Shown piece after piece: positions 17,480 to 27,086 of a stretch of 64,000 nt of DNA (position 1 is the first letter of the stretch; the number at the start of each line of letters is the position of its first letter). A model generated the notes under the pieces. It did no database searches, had not been told where the DNA came from, and saw only the letters and a list, made by a program, of their open reading frames with translations. The position numbers and the translations under genes are program-made. Source of the DNA: Vibrio orientalis CIP 102891 = ATCC 33934 (GTDB lineage: Bacteria > Pseudomonadota > Gammaproteobacteria > Enterobacterales > Vibrionaceae); contig NZ_ACZV01000003.1 in assembly GCF_000176235.1 (NCBI RefSeq), positions 186,001 through 250,000 of the forward strand. Reading direction: 5' to 3'.

Positions 17480-18787
17480 ATGCGCATCCGCAGCTCATTT
17501 ACTCAATCCATCATCATCTTTCTGACGTTACTGATTGCCAGTCAGGTTTACTCTTACTATGCCGTCTTTAACTATGCATTAATGCCGAGTTTGCAGCAGT
17601 TCAATAAGATCCTTGGCCACGAAATCAACTTAATGCTTGATGACTCCAAGTCAATGGATGATGAGCTAGAAATGGATGCGCCACTGCGCCGTCGTGTACT
17701 TGAGCAACTAGGGGTGACCATTCACGCCAAAGACAGCCCAATGGCAGACGAGTACTACCACGCAGTAACCATCGACCTGATGAGTGAAGAGATGACCCAT
17801 GAGCTCGGTTCACCCACTGATGTGCGTATGATGCTTGGCAGTGACAGCTATGTATTGTGGATGCAGATTGAGTCACTACCCGATTCACTGCTGCGTATCC
17901 CTCTTTCTGAGCTACAAGAAGAGGACTTTACCCCGCTATTTCGCAATAGCTTAATCATGGCACTCTTGATTGTTGCTGGTGGTTGGCTGTTTATCCGCTT
18001 GCAAAATCGCCCACTGATCGCGCTAGAAAAAGCCGCTAAGGGCGTCGGACGAGGCGAGATTCCACCACCGCTACCAGAAAAAGGCCCTTCAGAAATACGC
18101 TCAGTGACTCGCGCTTTCAATCAGATGTCGAAAGGTATTCAAGCCCTTGAGGAAGACCGCGCGTTATTAATGGCGGGAATTAGCCATGACCTACGCACTC
18201 CCTTGACGCGTATTCGCTTAGCGACAGAGATGATGTCGCCGGAAGACAGTTATCTCGCCGAAGGGATTATTGGTGATACCGAAGAGTGTAATGAAATCAT
18301 CAGTCAATTTATGGACTACCTTAAGCCAGTCAACAAAGACTCTTTCATTCCCGTCGATCTTAATGATATTGCCAATGATGTCGCTTCCTCTGAGGGAGGC
18401 TATGAAGTTCAGATTGAAACTGAGCTCCACCAGCCACTCAAAGAGACAATTGGTAGCCCAATTGCGATTAAACGAGCTGTTAGCAACTTAGTGACCAACG
18501 CGATTCGCTATGGTAATGACTGGATTAAAGTCAGTACTGGCATCACCGCCGACAACAAATTGGTGTGGGTCTGTATTGAAGATAACGGTCCTGGTATTGA
18601 ACAGAGCCAGATTGGCAAACTGTTTGAACCCTTTACTCGTGGCGATACTGCGCGAGGCAGTGAAGGCACCGGATTAGGTCTGGCTATCGTTAAACGCATT
18701 GTCAGCCAACATAATGGCTCTGTGATCGTAAACAATCGCAGTGGCGGCGGATTAAAAGTACAAATCAGCTTCCCAGCCAGTAAATAA
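17480..18787 (+). CDS. envZ: Osmosensor histidine kinase EnvZ
   Basis: Inner-membrane sensor kinase/phosphatase for OmpR. The 435-residue protein has a first membrane helix (about 10-32, [20 protein letters not shown]), a periplasmic domain of about 120 residues and a second helix (about 155-172, [17 protein letters not shown]). A HAMP linker follows, then the H-box [16 protein letters not shown] with H236, and the ATPase core with N box ([10 protein letters not shown]), G1 (EDNGPGIE) and G2 (GTGLGLAIV). Length is near E. coli EnvZ (450). The gene follows ompR by 81 bp with a hairpin between them. Convergent with the eps operon. Confidence 0.96.
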   Translation: MRIRSSFTQSIIIFLTLLIASQVYSYYAVFNYALMPSLQQFNKILGHEINLMLDDSKSMDDELEMDAPLRRRVLEQLGVTIHAKDSPMADEYYHAVTIDLMSEEMTHELGSPTDVRMMLGSDSYVLWMQIESLPDSLLRIPLSELQEEDFTPLFRNSLIMALLIVAGGWLFIRLQNRPLIALEKAAKGVGRGEIPPPLPEKGPSEIRSVTRAFNQMSKGIQALEEDRALLMAGISHDLRTPLTRIRLATEMMSPEDSYLAEGIIGDTEECNEIISQFMDYLKPVNKDSFIPVDLNDIANDVASSEGGYEVQIETELHQPLKETIGSPIAIKRAVSNLVTNAIRYGNDWIKVSTGITADNKLVWVCIEDNGPGIEQSQIGKLFEPFTRGDTARGSEGTGLGLAIVKRIVSQHNGSVIVNNRSGGGLKVQISFPASK

Positions 18788-18789
18788 CT

Positions 18790-18815
18790 AAAGGGCAGCC
18801 AATGGCTGCCCTTTT
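18790..18815. terminator. Terminator between envZ and epsN
   Basis: AAAGGGCAGCC and GGCTGCCCTTTT pair around AAT directly after the envZ stop. A and T flanks allow it to work for both convergent units. Confidence 0.85.
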
Positions 18816-18845
18816 CTCAATCTTATAATGCCAAACAACCGCTAT

Positions 18846-19610
18846 TTACAAACGCCCACGATAAGTGAATGGGAACTTGCCTTCCGAGTCTGCTTGATTC
18901 GGCAACCACTTCAGCTGCTGTGCTAACTCAGTCGGAAATTCACTTTGCGGCTTAAACCACGCGGTCGCGACATAGTTGCGGTTTGACTCTAACGTCACGC
19001 TCGCATTACTCACAACCTGATCGCTATTTTGCTCCACAGAAACATCAATCTTGCTCTCTTGGCAATTGAACTGGGCGACAATCGGCCCTGTCGCCAAGTC
19101 AGCAAGTGGCGAACCAATCACATCGGTATTCCAGACCAAACTCCCTTCAGCCGCCTGACAGAACGGAGCTGCATAAGAGTAAGAACGTAAGCTCAGCTCA
19201 ACTTGACCATTGAGTTCTAGAGGCACTGGCAAGCTAGGCGCGACTTCAAGCAAAGAAGCCACAGGCATCGAAGCGAGTACATTCTCGGCATAAGGGCCGT
19301 TTAAAGCATAGCCAACCACTCCTCGCCCTTGTAGTTGAATATCACTACCGCGACCAAAACGGACTTTAGCCTCAAGCTTAGCCGTAAACAGCTGGCTTGG
19401 ACTTAGTTGCCAGTTCAACTGGCCAAAGTTTTGTCCATTCCAGACTACTTGCTGAGCTGAGCCTTGCCATATCGTCCCTTCTACCCCAGCTAAGCTAAGC
19501 TGATTCGGCAGCGGTGCGTATTGCACCACAAATTGAGCAGGCAGATGCACCAAGGCACTGGTCGACAATACACCACCGAGAAACAGGCCAGATAGAATGA
19601 TTTTTTTCAC
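18846..19610 (-). CDS. epsN: Type II secretion system protein N
   Basis: Last gene of the type II secretion operon; a bitopic inner-membrane protein of uncertain function, dispensable in some relatives. The 255-codon frame from a GTG at 19610 encodes an N-terminal membrane segment (KKIILSGLFLGGVLSTSALV) and a beta-rich periplasmic part with two cysteines (FCQAAEG and FNCQES). I chose the GTG because GAGGG lies just upstream within the end of epsM, and the extra residues of a longer frame from 19628 are not family-like. It starts 4 bp after the epsM stop, indicating coupled translation. Confidence 0.88.
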   Translation of the reverse strand: MKKIILSGLFLGGVLSTSALVHLPAQFVVQYAPLPNQLSLAGVEGTIWQGSAQQVVWNGQNFGQLNWQLSPSQLFTAKLEAKVRFGRGSDIQLQGRGVVGYALNGPYAENVLASMPVASLLEVAPSLPVPLELNGQVELSLRSYSYAAPFCQAAEGSLVWNTDVIGSPLADLATGPIVAQFNCQESKIDVSVEQNSDQVVSNASVTLESNRNYVATAWFKPQSEFPTELAQQLKWLPNQADSEGKFPFTYRGRL

Positions 19611-19614
19611 ACTG

Positions 19615-20112
19615 CTACCCTCTGCCAAATTGCAGTCGATTGATTTCTACCATGCCTTCTTGATCCCCTTTATCAAGGTCAAGGAACACCACACCAATCC
19701 CATAAGTTTCCTGCAAAAACGTTACCCAGTTCATAAACTGATTGAAAGGCATTGGTGCGACCCAAACTTGAAATTCATCACCGCGTGGCTGGACGCGAAT
19801 CAATTCAACCTTAAAACGCTTAACACTGGATGACACCGCTTGGTTGATAGGCAAACCAGAGACGCTCTTGCCTCCTTGACCTTTTAGCACAGCGATCTCA
19901 TCCGCTTTATCCTTGACCCAAGTAAGCAGTTGCTTTTCACTTTGAATCCGCATCAGGGCGTTGTCCGCCCGGTTGGCTACTGGCTGAACGATCCCCCAGT
20001 AGAGGCCACCGACTAACACGAGCATTGTACAGGCAACCATTAGGCGCTGTTCACGTTGAGAAATACTCTGCCACCATGTCTGCAAGGAGGCTAATAAATT
20101 ATTCATACTCAC
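19615..20112 (-). CDS. epsM: Type II secretion system protein M
   Basis: Small inner-membrane protein of the assembly platform, partner of EpsL and linked to polar positioning of the machine in V. cholerae. The 165-residue protein has a short cytoplasmic start (NNLLASLQTWWQSISQREQRL), one membrane helix (about 26-44, LMVACTMLVLVGGLYWGIV) and a periplasmic ferredoxin-like domain rich in beta strands. Length matches V. cholerae EpsM (about 166). It begins 3 bp after the epsL stop and is followed at once by epsN. Confidence 0.93.
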   Translation of the reverse strand: MSMNNLLASLQTWWQSISQREQRLMVACTMLVLVGGLYWGIVQPVANRADNALMRIQSEKQLLTWVKDKADEIAVLKGQGGKSVSGLPINQAVSSSVKRFKVELIRVQPRGDEFQVWVAPMPFNQFMNWVTFLQETYGIGVVFLDLDKGDQEGMVEINRLQFGRG

Positions 20113-20115
20113 TCC

Positions 20116-21327
20116 TTACAGTGGCTTTAACACAAACGAACCATTAACGTTACCGCCAGATCGATTAAGCTGGCCTTGCTCAACAGTAAAACGGTCACCG
20201 AGTAATTGCGCTGCTTTCTCAAAAGTCTGGAAGTCTTTACTTTGCGCTTGTAAACGCACTTCATTGCGACCCTCATCATACTTAAAGCTGGTCAAAGTAA
20301 GTTCTGGGACCTGTTTAAGTAATGGTGGCAACTTGACCATTAAACTCAGTAGAGCACTGCTATCTGCCCCACCAGATAAACGCTCGGCTTCTCGGTTCAT
20401 TTCTCGCTTGAGGTAACTTACCGTTGGAATTTTACTTTTGCCCGGTAAAGATTGACGGAAGATGCGTTCACTTTCAGCTCGATAAGCCGCGGCTTGCGCT
20501 TCATAGCGCTGAACTTTAAGCACGTTATCGACAACCACAACTGCCAGCAGCAATACCGCTGCTATCGCCACTTTTTGCCATGTTTTCCAGTGACGACTAA
20601 AAGAAGACTTTGGCTTAAATGCACCAGTTAAAAGATTGATTTTACTAGCCAAAGTCTGCTCTGCGAGTAATTGCATCACCAGCTTAGGTTCACCATTTTG
20701 CCATTGCTGCTCTTCCGCTAGCTCTATGTTTGGTAACGCCGAGTAAGCTGTTAATGGTAAGAGGCCGTCATCATTCTTTACCCAATCTGACTGGGCGATC
20801 AGCGCTAACCAATCACTTTCAACCGCCATACCTGAATAAGGCGACTTTTTAAGTAGCCATTGACCGTCAAGCTCTACCGCTGACATACCGTCAACATCAG
20901 GCAGCGCCAACACATCCGGCATCACTTGGTGTATCTGGCAGCCTTGCTCACGCAGATCACTCAGCAATTGCTCGAAGAACGCTCGGTCAATTGCGCACAC
21001 CTGCGCACGCCCCTGGCCTTTGTTTAACACTGAGAAGTGCAACTGATCGACATCTTGGGCTAAATCATCTTCCAATACATACGGCAACATAGATTCGAAC
21101 TGGCGACTCGCCCCAGCAGGAATTTCCACATCTGTCAGCACTAAGCTTTGCGCTGAGATTAAAACCAGCGTGCGACGACCTTGGGAATAATTAGCCAATT
21201 CGGGCAATGCTGAGCGGCCCAATAGCTCGCCACTTGCAATCACCTCTTGCTGCGATTCAGACCAAACTATCCATTGAATAGCTTGCGCCGTATTATTGCT
21301 CAGTCGAACGATCAGAAACTCGTTCAC
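20116..21327 (-). CDS. epsL: Type II secretion system protein L
   Basis: Inner-membrane assembly protein that holds the ATPase EpsE at the membrane. The 403-residue protein has a cytoplasmic actin-like domain (about 1-245; FLIVRLSNN, then [35 protein letters not shown]), one membrane helix (about 250-266, [18 protein letters not shown]) and a periplasmic ferredoxin-like domain. The start is GTG with a perfect GGAGG 7 nt before it. The gene begins 35 bp before epsK ends, so the ribosome site lies inside epsK. Strongly like V. cholerae EpsL as remembered. Confidence 0.95.
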   Translation of the reverse strand: MNEFLIVRLSNNTAQAIQWIVWSESQQEVIASGELLGRSALPELANYSQGRRTLVLISAQSLVLTDVEIPAGASRQFESMLPYVLEDDLAQDVDQLHFSVLNKGQGRAQVCAIDRAFFEQLLSDLREQGCQIHQVMPDVLALPDVDGMSAVELDGQWLLKKSPYSGMAVESDWLALIAQSDWVKNDDGLLPLTAYSALPNIELAEEQQWQNGEPKLVMQLLAEQTLASKINLLTGAFKPKSSFSRHWKTWQKVAIAAVLLLAVVVVDNVLKVQRYEAQAAAYRAESERIFRQSLPGKSKIPTVSYLKREMNREAERLSGGADSSALLSLMVKLPPLLKQVPELTLTSFKYDEGRNEVRLQAQSKDFQTFEKAAQLLGDRFTVEQGQLNRSGGNVNGSFVLKPL

Positions 21328-22306
21328 CGATACCTCCGAAGCGACGGCGTACGACCGTCACAGTTTCCTTATTCTCACTAAATAGCAAACTACGAACTCT
21401 CACCCGAGAGTCGCCGACTAACAATTCAGCATCCAATTCAAAATAAACACTCGTTACCGTAAGGTAAGCTTTCGCCTCTTTCTTTTGCTCTTCCTTAACG
21501 GAAGCGAACTCTTTTTCACTTAAGAAGTCATCGATGCTGCCCCAGCCATCAAAAGGGCGATTCTCCAACACCTCTTTTGCTTGTTCTAAGCTAAGTGCTG
21601 GATGAAACAGAGCCACCAAAAGTGCCGCTTGTTCCGGCTTTAAGGTGTTCACATTGAGGCGAAGGTCAGACGTTGGCAGCGCACAAATATAAGGGCGCAC
21701 TTTTTCCATTACCTCACCAGAGACTTCGTTGACCGCCCTAAGCTCCGAACCATCTGCCAATAGACTATTAGCGGTCATATACGCGGGTGACATAGATTCG
21801 TAGAAACTGTCTTCCACACCACTGGTCGAGTTGACAGAGTTGTCACTATCGACATACTCCCACAACGACTGGGCGATGGTTTCTGCTTGGTAGTTTTCAA
21901 CCTCTAGTTCTTCCAATAGATGTTGGAAAGCCTCTACCAAGTAAGGGGCCTTATCTGAACCGGCGACCACTTCAACACCCGACAATGCATTGATGTTAAA
22001 GCACGCTTGTTTATCAACTAAGCGCCCAGACAAGGTGCCAAAATCAAGCGGATAGGTTTGCTCTTCAAGCGCCCATGGCTGAGACATATTAATCGTGTCT
22101 GAGTCTTTGTAGCTTTGCTCAATACCGACTTTGGCCAACGCTTCGGCGCCCACGCTATACCAATACGCTTGCTGATAATTAATCTGGTTTGTCGCGCGCT
22201 TGAACTGACCAAACAGGCGATCGGCCATCGTCGCCGTAATCGTAACCATCACCGCCAGAAGTAACAAAATGATGATTAGCGCAACACCGCGCTGTTTTTT
22301 AACCAT
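21293..22306 (-). CDS. epsK: Type II secretion minor pseudopilin K
   Basis: Large minor pseudopilin thought to cap the pseudopilus tip with I and J. From the ATG at 22306 the protein of 337 residues begins [20 protein letters not shown]. This is a prepilin peptidase site in which the usual Glu at +5 is absent, as is normal for GspK. The large globular part includes the SAM-like helical domain ([18 protein letters not shown]). The frame is open further to 22342, but the ATG overlaps the epsJ stop (ATGGTTAA), a coupling arrangement, and gives the proper leader length. Confidence 0.93.
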   Translation of the reverse strand: MVKKQRGVALIIILLLLAVMVTITATMADRLFGQFKRATNQINYQQAYWYSVGAEALAKVGIEQSYKDSDTINMSQPWALEEQTYPLDFGTLSGRLVDKQACFNINALSGVEVVAGSDKAPYLVEAFQHLLEELEVENYQAETIAQSLWEYVDSDNSVNSTSGVEDSFYESMSPAYMTANSLLADGSELRAVNEVSGEVMEKVRPYICALPTSDLRLNVNTLKPEQAALLVALFHPALSLEQAKEVLENRPFDGWGSIDDFLSEKEFASVKEEQKKEAKAYLTVTSVYFELDAELLVGDSRVRVRSLLFSENKETVTVVRRRFGGIGERVSDRSTEQ

Positions 22307-22949
22307 CACTTTCGGACTCCTCAGCACCTTCCAGTGTCCCACCCGTGGTCAGATAGATGCGTTCAATTTTTCCGTAATCTTGCAGCTCTAAGCTTACTGT
22401 CACCGCTTGCGGTAAACGGTAGTTCTTCTGCCAGTTATCACTCCACTGACTGCCATCGTAAAAACGCATTTCAAACGACTCGACGCCATCGAGCAGTGGC
22501 ATTACCACACCTTCTTGCCCTGCCGGAGTATCCACATAGCGCCACCAAATGCGTTCAAGTTGATCGTCTTTTATTCGGTAGCCGACCTTGCTCACCTCAC
22601 CACGAGGAAACTGCTGCTGCGGGTTATGCCAACCTAATCGAGTGAACATCACACCTTTAGCATCAGAATCGAGTAAGTACTCTTGCCAATGGATAAGTTG
22701 CCCAGAAGCCTCTTCGCCATTGGTGCGTGATTGGCGCAGAGCCATTTGACGAAAGTCGTTATCCATAAATACCAGTGCACGCTGCAGAGATTTCAATCGT
22801 TCACTGCGCTCAAGCGACAACTCATTACTGCGCTGTATTTGATTAAGCACCTGATAAGCGCCGACACTTAGGCTAGCAAAGATAGCAATCGCCACCAGCA
22901 CTTCAATCAAAGTGAAACCTTTCTGACCAGAGCGCTTATTTCGGTACAT
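22299..22949 (-). CDS. epsJ: Type II secretion minor pseudopilin J
   Basis: Minor pseudopilin of the I-J-K tip complex. The 216-residue protein has a short basic leader ending KG before [21 protein letters not shown], i.e. a prepilin peptidase site with the conserved Glu at +5 and a hydrophobic N-terminal helix. The rest is a beta-rich globular domain ([27 protein letters not shown]). It overlaps the end of epsI by 14 bp and the start of epsK by 8 bp. Length is typical for GspJ. Acidic C-terminus. Confidence 0.94.
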   Translation of the reverse strand: MYRNKRSGQKGFTLIEVLVAIAIFASLSVGAYQVLNQIQRSNELSLERSERLKSLQRALVFMDNDFRQMALRQSRTNGEEASGQLIHWQEYLLDSDAKGVMFTRLGWHNPQQQFPRGEVSKVGYRIKDDQLERIWWRYVDTPAGQEGVVMPLLDGVESFEMRFYDGSQWSDNWQKNYRLPQAVTVSLELQDYGKIERIYLTTGGTLEGAEESESDG

Positions 22950-23292
22950 AACTTCTTACCGTGACAATCGGTGACGCTTTTGCACTGGTCGCGACCTTAA
23001 CATCAAACGCTTGTAGCATGTCGCCACTGGTCGAAACGGGTTCAATGCTCCAAAACCACTCCCGTTCTGCTAAGGTTTCTTGGCCTTTTTTCTTCACTAC
23101 TTTGCTGTTAGATAGCATCACTTTGGCCATTTGATTATCGGCCACCATCGCAGCGAAGGTTTTCTCTTCAAGAAAGTTAAGGGTATTAATATGCTGGCTG
23201 ACCGAACGAATCGTCGCGATGGCTGCGGTGGCAAAAATCGCCAGCGCCACTAACACCTCAAGCAAGGTAAAACCACGTCTATTGCTGTTCAT
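22936..23292 (-). CDS. epsI: Type II secretion minor pseudopilin I
   Basis: Minor pseudopilin that nucleates the tip complex. From the ATG at 23292 the product of 118 residues begins MNSNRRGFTLLEVLVALAIF, a classical prepilin leader and helix with Glu at +5. The reading frame is open to 23328, but the extra residues would give an unnatural leader. The chosen ATG lies inside the last codons of epsH (14-bp overlap), as for other genes of this operon. Length is typical of GspI (about 117-125). Confidence 0.93.
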   Translation of the reverse strand: MNSNRRGFTLLEVLVALAIFATAAIATIRSVSQHINTLNFLEEKTFAAMVADNQMAKVMLSNSKVVKKKGQETLAEREWFWSIEPVSTSGDMLQAFDVKVATSAKASPIVTVRSYVPK

Positions 23293-23869
23293 CTGATTCC
23301 CCCGGAGCAAACAGGAGAATTTGACCATTTTCTTTTGCCACTATTCGCCAACCGTCTTTCTCGGCATCCGAGTCTTGCGGGTAAATAGCAATAGAAAATG
23401 GCGTCACTTCACCACTAGACATAATAAACACTTGTGGAGGAGGAAGACGCTTCTCTTGCTCATATTCGGCAAACATCTCTTCATCAAACAGGCTGCCTGG
23501 CTCGAACAAACGCTCTTTGTTGGCCCACACATTACCGCCCAACACAAGGTTTAAGGCTAAGTTATCATCTAATTCAGTACGCTCGGCAATATTGACGCCA
23601 TCCAAGCGCTGCCAACCTTCTGATGTAAGATGAAAAAACTCATACGCTGATTTTTTCTCGTCTACATGCAGGCCATAATCACGTCCACTGAGTATCGCCT
23701 CTTCATTAAGAAGTTGGACACGATGGTAGAGTGATTGAGCCTGCTGTTTGGCGCCATCTTCTGCACTAACAGGTAGTGTTGAGATAACCGCTACCGACGC
23801 TACCGATACCAGTACTAATACCAGCAAAATCTCAAGTAACGTAAAACCAGAGTGATGGCGTATGTTCAA
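23279..23869 (-). CDS. epsH: Type II secretion minor pseudopilin H
   Basis: Minor pseudopilin linking the tip complex to the EpsG fibre. The 196-residue protein begins MNIRHHSGFTLLEILLVLVLV, a prepilin site with Glu at +5. The only start codon in a sensible place is TTG at 23869, with TAAGG about 10 nt upstream just after the epsG stop; an in-frame ATG is lacking before the hydrophobic helix. The globular part (YHRVQLLNEEAILSGRDYGLHV, then WRIVAKENGQILLF) matches GspH. The rare start would be expected to lower its dose relative to EpsG. Confidence 0.91.
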   Translation of the reverse strand: MNIRHHSGFTLLEILLVLVLVSVASVAVISTLPVSAEDGAKQQAQSLYHRVQLLNEEAILSGRDYGLHVDEKKSAYEFFHLTSEGWQRLDGVNIAERTELDDNLALNLVLGGNVWANKERLFEPGSLFDEEMFAEYEQEKRLPPPQVFIMSSGEVTPFSIAIYPQDSDAEKDGWRIVAKENGQILLFAPGESDEQQ

Positions 23870-23887
23870 TCGAGAAAGCCTTATTGC

Positions 23888-24331
23888 TTACTGAAAGTCT
23901 TGAATGTTCCAGTTACCAATATCGGTATTGGCACCTTCACCACCTTCTTGGCCATCAGCACCTAAAGTAAAGATGTCCACACTACCGTTATCACCCGGGC
24001 TTAGGTACTGGTAATCATTGCCCCATGGGTCATTAGGTAGACGCTTGATATAGCCACCATCACGGTAGTTACGTGGCTCTGGGCTCGAAGGCTTATTAAC
24101 AAGCGCATCTAGACCCTGATCAGTTGATGGGTAAACACTGTTGTCTAGCTTGTACATATCAAGTGCATTTTCTAACGCAACAATATCGGTAATCGCTTTT
24201 TGTTGATCGGCTTTCTCTTTGTTGCCCAGTAAGTTAGGTACAACAAAGCTTGCCAAAATACCCAAGATCACCACGACGACCATGACTTCTAATAGGGTAA
24301 AGCCTGACTGTTTTTTCATTTTTTTGTTCAT
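23888..24331 (-). CDS. epsG: Type II secretion major pseudopilin G
   Basis: Main subunit of the periplasmic pseudopilus that pushes substrates through the secretin. The 147-residue preprotein has leader MNKKMKKQSG and mature start FTLLEVMVVVVILGILASFVVPNLLG with Glu at +5. It also has the conserved DQQKAITDIVALENALDMYKLDN and the calcium-loop region near the C-terminus (SVDIFTLGADGQEGGEG). Length matches V. cholerae EpsG (146). Spacing of about 38 bp from epsF and 18 bp to epsH gives it its own ribosome site, suiting its high demand. Confidence 0.97.
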   Translation of the reverse strand: MNKKMKKQSGFTLLEVMVVVVILGILASFVVPNLLGNKEKADQQKAITDIVALENALDMYKLDNSVYPSTDQGLDALVNKPSSPEPRNYRDGGYIKRLPNDPWGNDYQYLSPGDNGSVDIFTLGADGQEGGEGANTDIGNWNIQDFQ

Positions 24332-24369
24332 TTATCTCTCCACTAAATCTCTAGCTAGGCTAAAAACGG

Positions 24370-25596
24370 TTATGAACTCATTAAGTTATTCATTTCTAAA
24401 ATTGGCATCAGTGTCGCCATCACAATAAACAGCACCAAACCCGCCATCAGGGCAATTAATGCTGGGGTAAATATTCCCAATGCAATATTGACCGTTGATT
24501 CGAAGTTCGCATCTTGGTTGTCTGCGGCGCGCGTCAGCATTCCCTCTAGCTCGCCACTCTGCTCACCACTGGCGATCATATGCAGCATCATAGGTGGAAA
24601 CAGCTTGGTTTGTTCCAGAGCACGACGCAAACTAGCACCTTCACGAACATTATCGGTCGCTACTAGGACCTGCTGTTTAACGTAATGGTTCGACATAACA
24701 TCTACAGCAACACGCATGCCTTCCAAAATTGGAATCGCGCTCGACGTACAAATCGACAACGTTCGGGCAAATCGTGAAGTATTGAGACCACGGGCAATTT
24801 TACCAATCAGAGGCAACGAAATGACTTTTCGATCCCAATTGAGTCGTATCTTGGGCTTGCTGAGGGCAAATTTGACCAAGTAAATCAGGGCAAATATCGC
24901 GATGAGTAGATACAGCCCCCAGTTCTGGATAAACTCACTCGATGCAAGCAGAAACTGCGTCGATTGCGGTAGCTCTTGGCCCATTTGGACAAACTGACCG
25001 ACGATTTTTGGTACAACCGCAGCCAGCAAGAAAGCGACAATACACACCGCAAATACCACCAAAACAACAGGATAGATCATCGCTTGCTGTAATTTAGAGC
25101 GCAGCTTCTGACGGTTTTCAGCGTAATCAGCCAACCGCTCTAATACCGAATCAAGGTGACCAGACTTTTCCCCTGCCGATACCATTGAACGGAAGAGCTC
25201 GTCGAAAATATGCGGGAAGTCTGCCAAGCTGTCAGCTAAGGTATAACCTTCCGTGACTTTAGAGCGCACTGCTAACAACATGGTACGAATACGCGGCTTT
25301 TCAGATTGTTCAGAGACGGCTTTTAAACACTCTTCAAGCGGCATCCCTGACTGAACTAATGTCGACAGTTGTCGGGTAATCAGTGCTAAGTCAGGTGTGC
25401 TTAGGCCACGCTTAAACTGAAACGTCGCCGGACTGCTGCTTTGCTTTTTGGCTTTCTGCCGAGTCTCTGTCACTTCGACAGGAATCAGTCCCTGCTCTTT
25501 AAGTCTGGCGCGAACTTGGCGAGCATTATCACCCTCAATCACGCCTTTCTTATTTTTACCCTGTGCATCGAGAGCTTTGTATTCAAACGCTGCCAT
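24370..25596 (-). CDS. epsF: Type II secretion inner-membrane platform protein F
   Basis: Polytopic core of the inner-membrane platform that works with the ATPase EpsE. The 408-residue protein has two cytoplasmic GspF domains (LITRQLSTLVQSGMPLEECL near 72-91; FARTLSICTSSAIPILEGMRV near 275) and three membrane helices (about 170-190, 225-242 and 378-398). Length matches the family (about 406). Its ATG overlaps the epsE stop as TAATG, implying coupled translation in a fixed ratio. No anomalies. Confidence 0.96.
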   Translation of the reverse strand: MAAFEYKALDAQGKNKKGVIEGDNARQVRARLKEQGLIPVEVTETRQKAKKQSSSPATFQFKRGLSTPDLALITRQLSTLVQSGMPLEECLKAVSEQSEKPRIRTMLLAVRSKVTEGYTLADSLADFPHIFDELFRSMVSAGEKSGHLDSVLERLADYAENRQKLRSKLQQAMIYPVVLVVFAVCIVAFLLAAVVPKIVGQFVQMGQELPQSTQFLLASSEFIQNWGLYLLIAIFALIYLVKFALSKPKIRLNWDRKVISLPLIGKIARGLNTSRFARTLSICTSSAIPILEGMRVAVDVMSNHYVKQQVLVATDNVREGASLRRALEQTKLFPPMMLHMIASGEQSGELEGMLTRAADNQDANFESTVNIALGIFTPALIALMAGLVLFIVMATLMPILEMNNLMSS

Positions 25597-27086
25597 TAGC
25601 CTTCCTTGGTCACTCGTATCACTTCTTCAAGTGAAGTAATACCTTGGCGCACTTTATCTAAGCCATCTTGGCGGATGCTTGGTGTACGTTCGCGAACACT
25701 TTTCTCGATCGCCTGTTCACCCGCTTCACTATGAATCAGCTCTTGCACTTCTTCATCGACCACCAGTAATTCATGAATACCAGTACGACCGCGGTAACCC
25801 TTAAAGTTACACCCTTCACAGCCACAAGCACGATACAAAGTCAGTGCTTCATCATCCATTAGACTAAAAAGCTTCTTGGTTTCTTTATCCGCTTGATACG
25901 ACTCTTTGCAATCTGGGCATAAGGTGCGAACCAGTCGCTGCGCCAATACGCCAAGCAAAGAAGAGGAAATCAAAAATGGCTCAATACCCATATCACGCAG
26001 ACGAGTAATCGCACCGACAGCAGTATTGGTGTGGAGCGTCGACATCACTAAGTGGCCAGTCAAAGAGGCTTGAACACCGATTTGTGCCGTTTCTAAGTCA
26101 CGAATCTCACCCACCATCACCACATCAGGATCTTGACGCAGTATCGCGCGCAAGCCTCGGGCAAAGGTCATATCTACCTTGGGGTTAACCTGAGTCTGGC
26201 CGATGCCATCAATATCGAATTCAATCGGGTCTTCAACCGTGAGGATATTGCGCTCGTTACTGTTAATTTCCGTTAGGCCTGCATATAGGGTGGTCGACTT
26301 ACCCGAACCGGTTGGACCTGTCACCAAGATAATGCCGTGGGGGCGCTGAATCATCTGACCGAAAGCGTTATGGTTAACCGCCGTCATACCCAAGCTGTGC
26401 AGATCGAGGCGAGTCGCGTTCTTATCTAAAAGACGCATTACCACGCGCTCACCATGGGAGGAAGGCATGGTTGAAACACGCACATCGACCGCTCGACCAC
26501 CAATGCGCAAAGAAATACGCCCATCCTGTGGCACGCGTTTTTCTGCAATATCTAGCTTAGCCATGACTTTTACCCGCGATACCAGCAGCGGCGCAAGTTT
26601 ACGACTAGGGGACAAAACGTCACGTAGCACACCATCAATACGGAAGCGAATCGAAAGGCTCTTCTCAAAAGTTTCGATATGGATATCCGATGCGCCCTCT
26701 TTGATTGCCTCACCAAGCATGGCGTTAATCAATTTGATGATTGGCGCATCATCTTCCGACTCAAGCAGATCCTCATCTTGAGGTAAGTCTTCTGCTAAAG
26801 AAAAGAAGTCGTCATTATCCGCGCCGATATCTTCCATCAACTGGCGAGCCTCTGAAGAATCGCGCTGATAGGCTTCCGTCAGTTTGCTATCAAATGCCTC
26901 TTTAGTGATTTCTTGCAGCGTAAACGGCTGAGCACAAACTCGGTTGACTTCACGCAAGGCATCGACGCAAATCGGCGCAACATAAAACAACACCAAGCCT
27001 AGTTCACCTTGCTCAAGGACCAGCTTGAAGCGATTGGCAAAGCTAAAAGGTAAACGCTTAAAGTAAGGCGTGACTGCTACATCCAT
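25596..27086 (-). CDS. epsE: Type II secretion ATPase E
   Basis: Cytoplasmic hexameric ATPase powering pseudopilus assembly. The 496-residue protein carries the N-terminal EpsL-binding domain ([18 protein letters not shown]), the PAS-like N2 region, Walker [10 protein letters not shown] near residue 270, the Asp box [19 protein letters not shown] and the His box [12 protein letters not shown] four-cysteine zinc module (CPDCKES, later CGCEGC) lies near residues 395-430. Very close to V. cholerae EpsE in the motor. The ATG overlaps the epsD stop (TAATG) and the stop overlaps the epsF start. Confidence 0.97.
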   Translation of the reverse strand: MDVAVTPYFKRLPFSFANRFKLVLEQGELGLVLFYVAPICVDALREVNRVCAQPFTLQEITKEAFDSKLTEAYQRDSSEARQLMEDIGADNDDFFSLAEDLPQDEDLLESEDDAPIIKLINAMLGEAIKEGASDIHIETFEKSLSIRFRIDGVLRDVLSPSRKLAPLLVSRVKVMAKLDIAEKRVPQDGRISLRIGGRAVDVRVSTMPSSHGERVVMRLLDKNATRLDLHSLGMTAVNHNAFGQMIQRPHGIILVTGPTGSGKSTTLYAGLTEINSNERNILTVEDPIEFDIDGIGQTQVNPKVDMTFARGLRAILRQDPDVVMVGEIRDLETAQIGVQASLTGHLVMSTLHTNTAVGAITRLRDMGIEPFLISSSLLGVLAQRLVRTLCPDCKESYQADKETKKLFSLMDDEALTLYRACGCEGCNFKGYRGRTGIHELLVVDEEVQELIHSEAGEQAIEKSVRERTPSIRQDGLDKVRQGITSLEEVIRVTKEG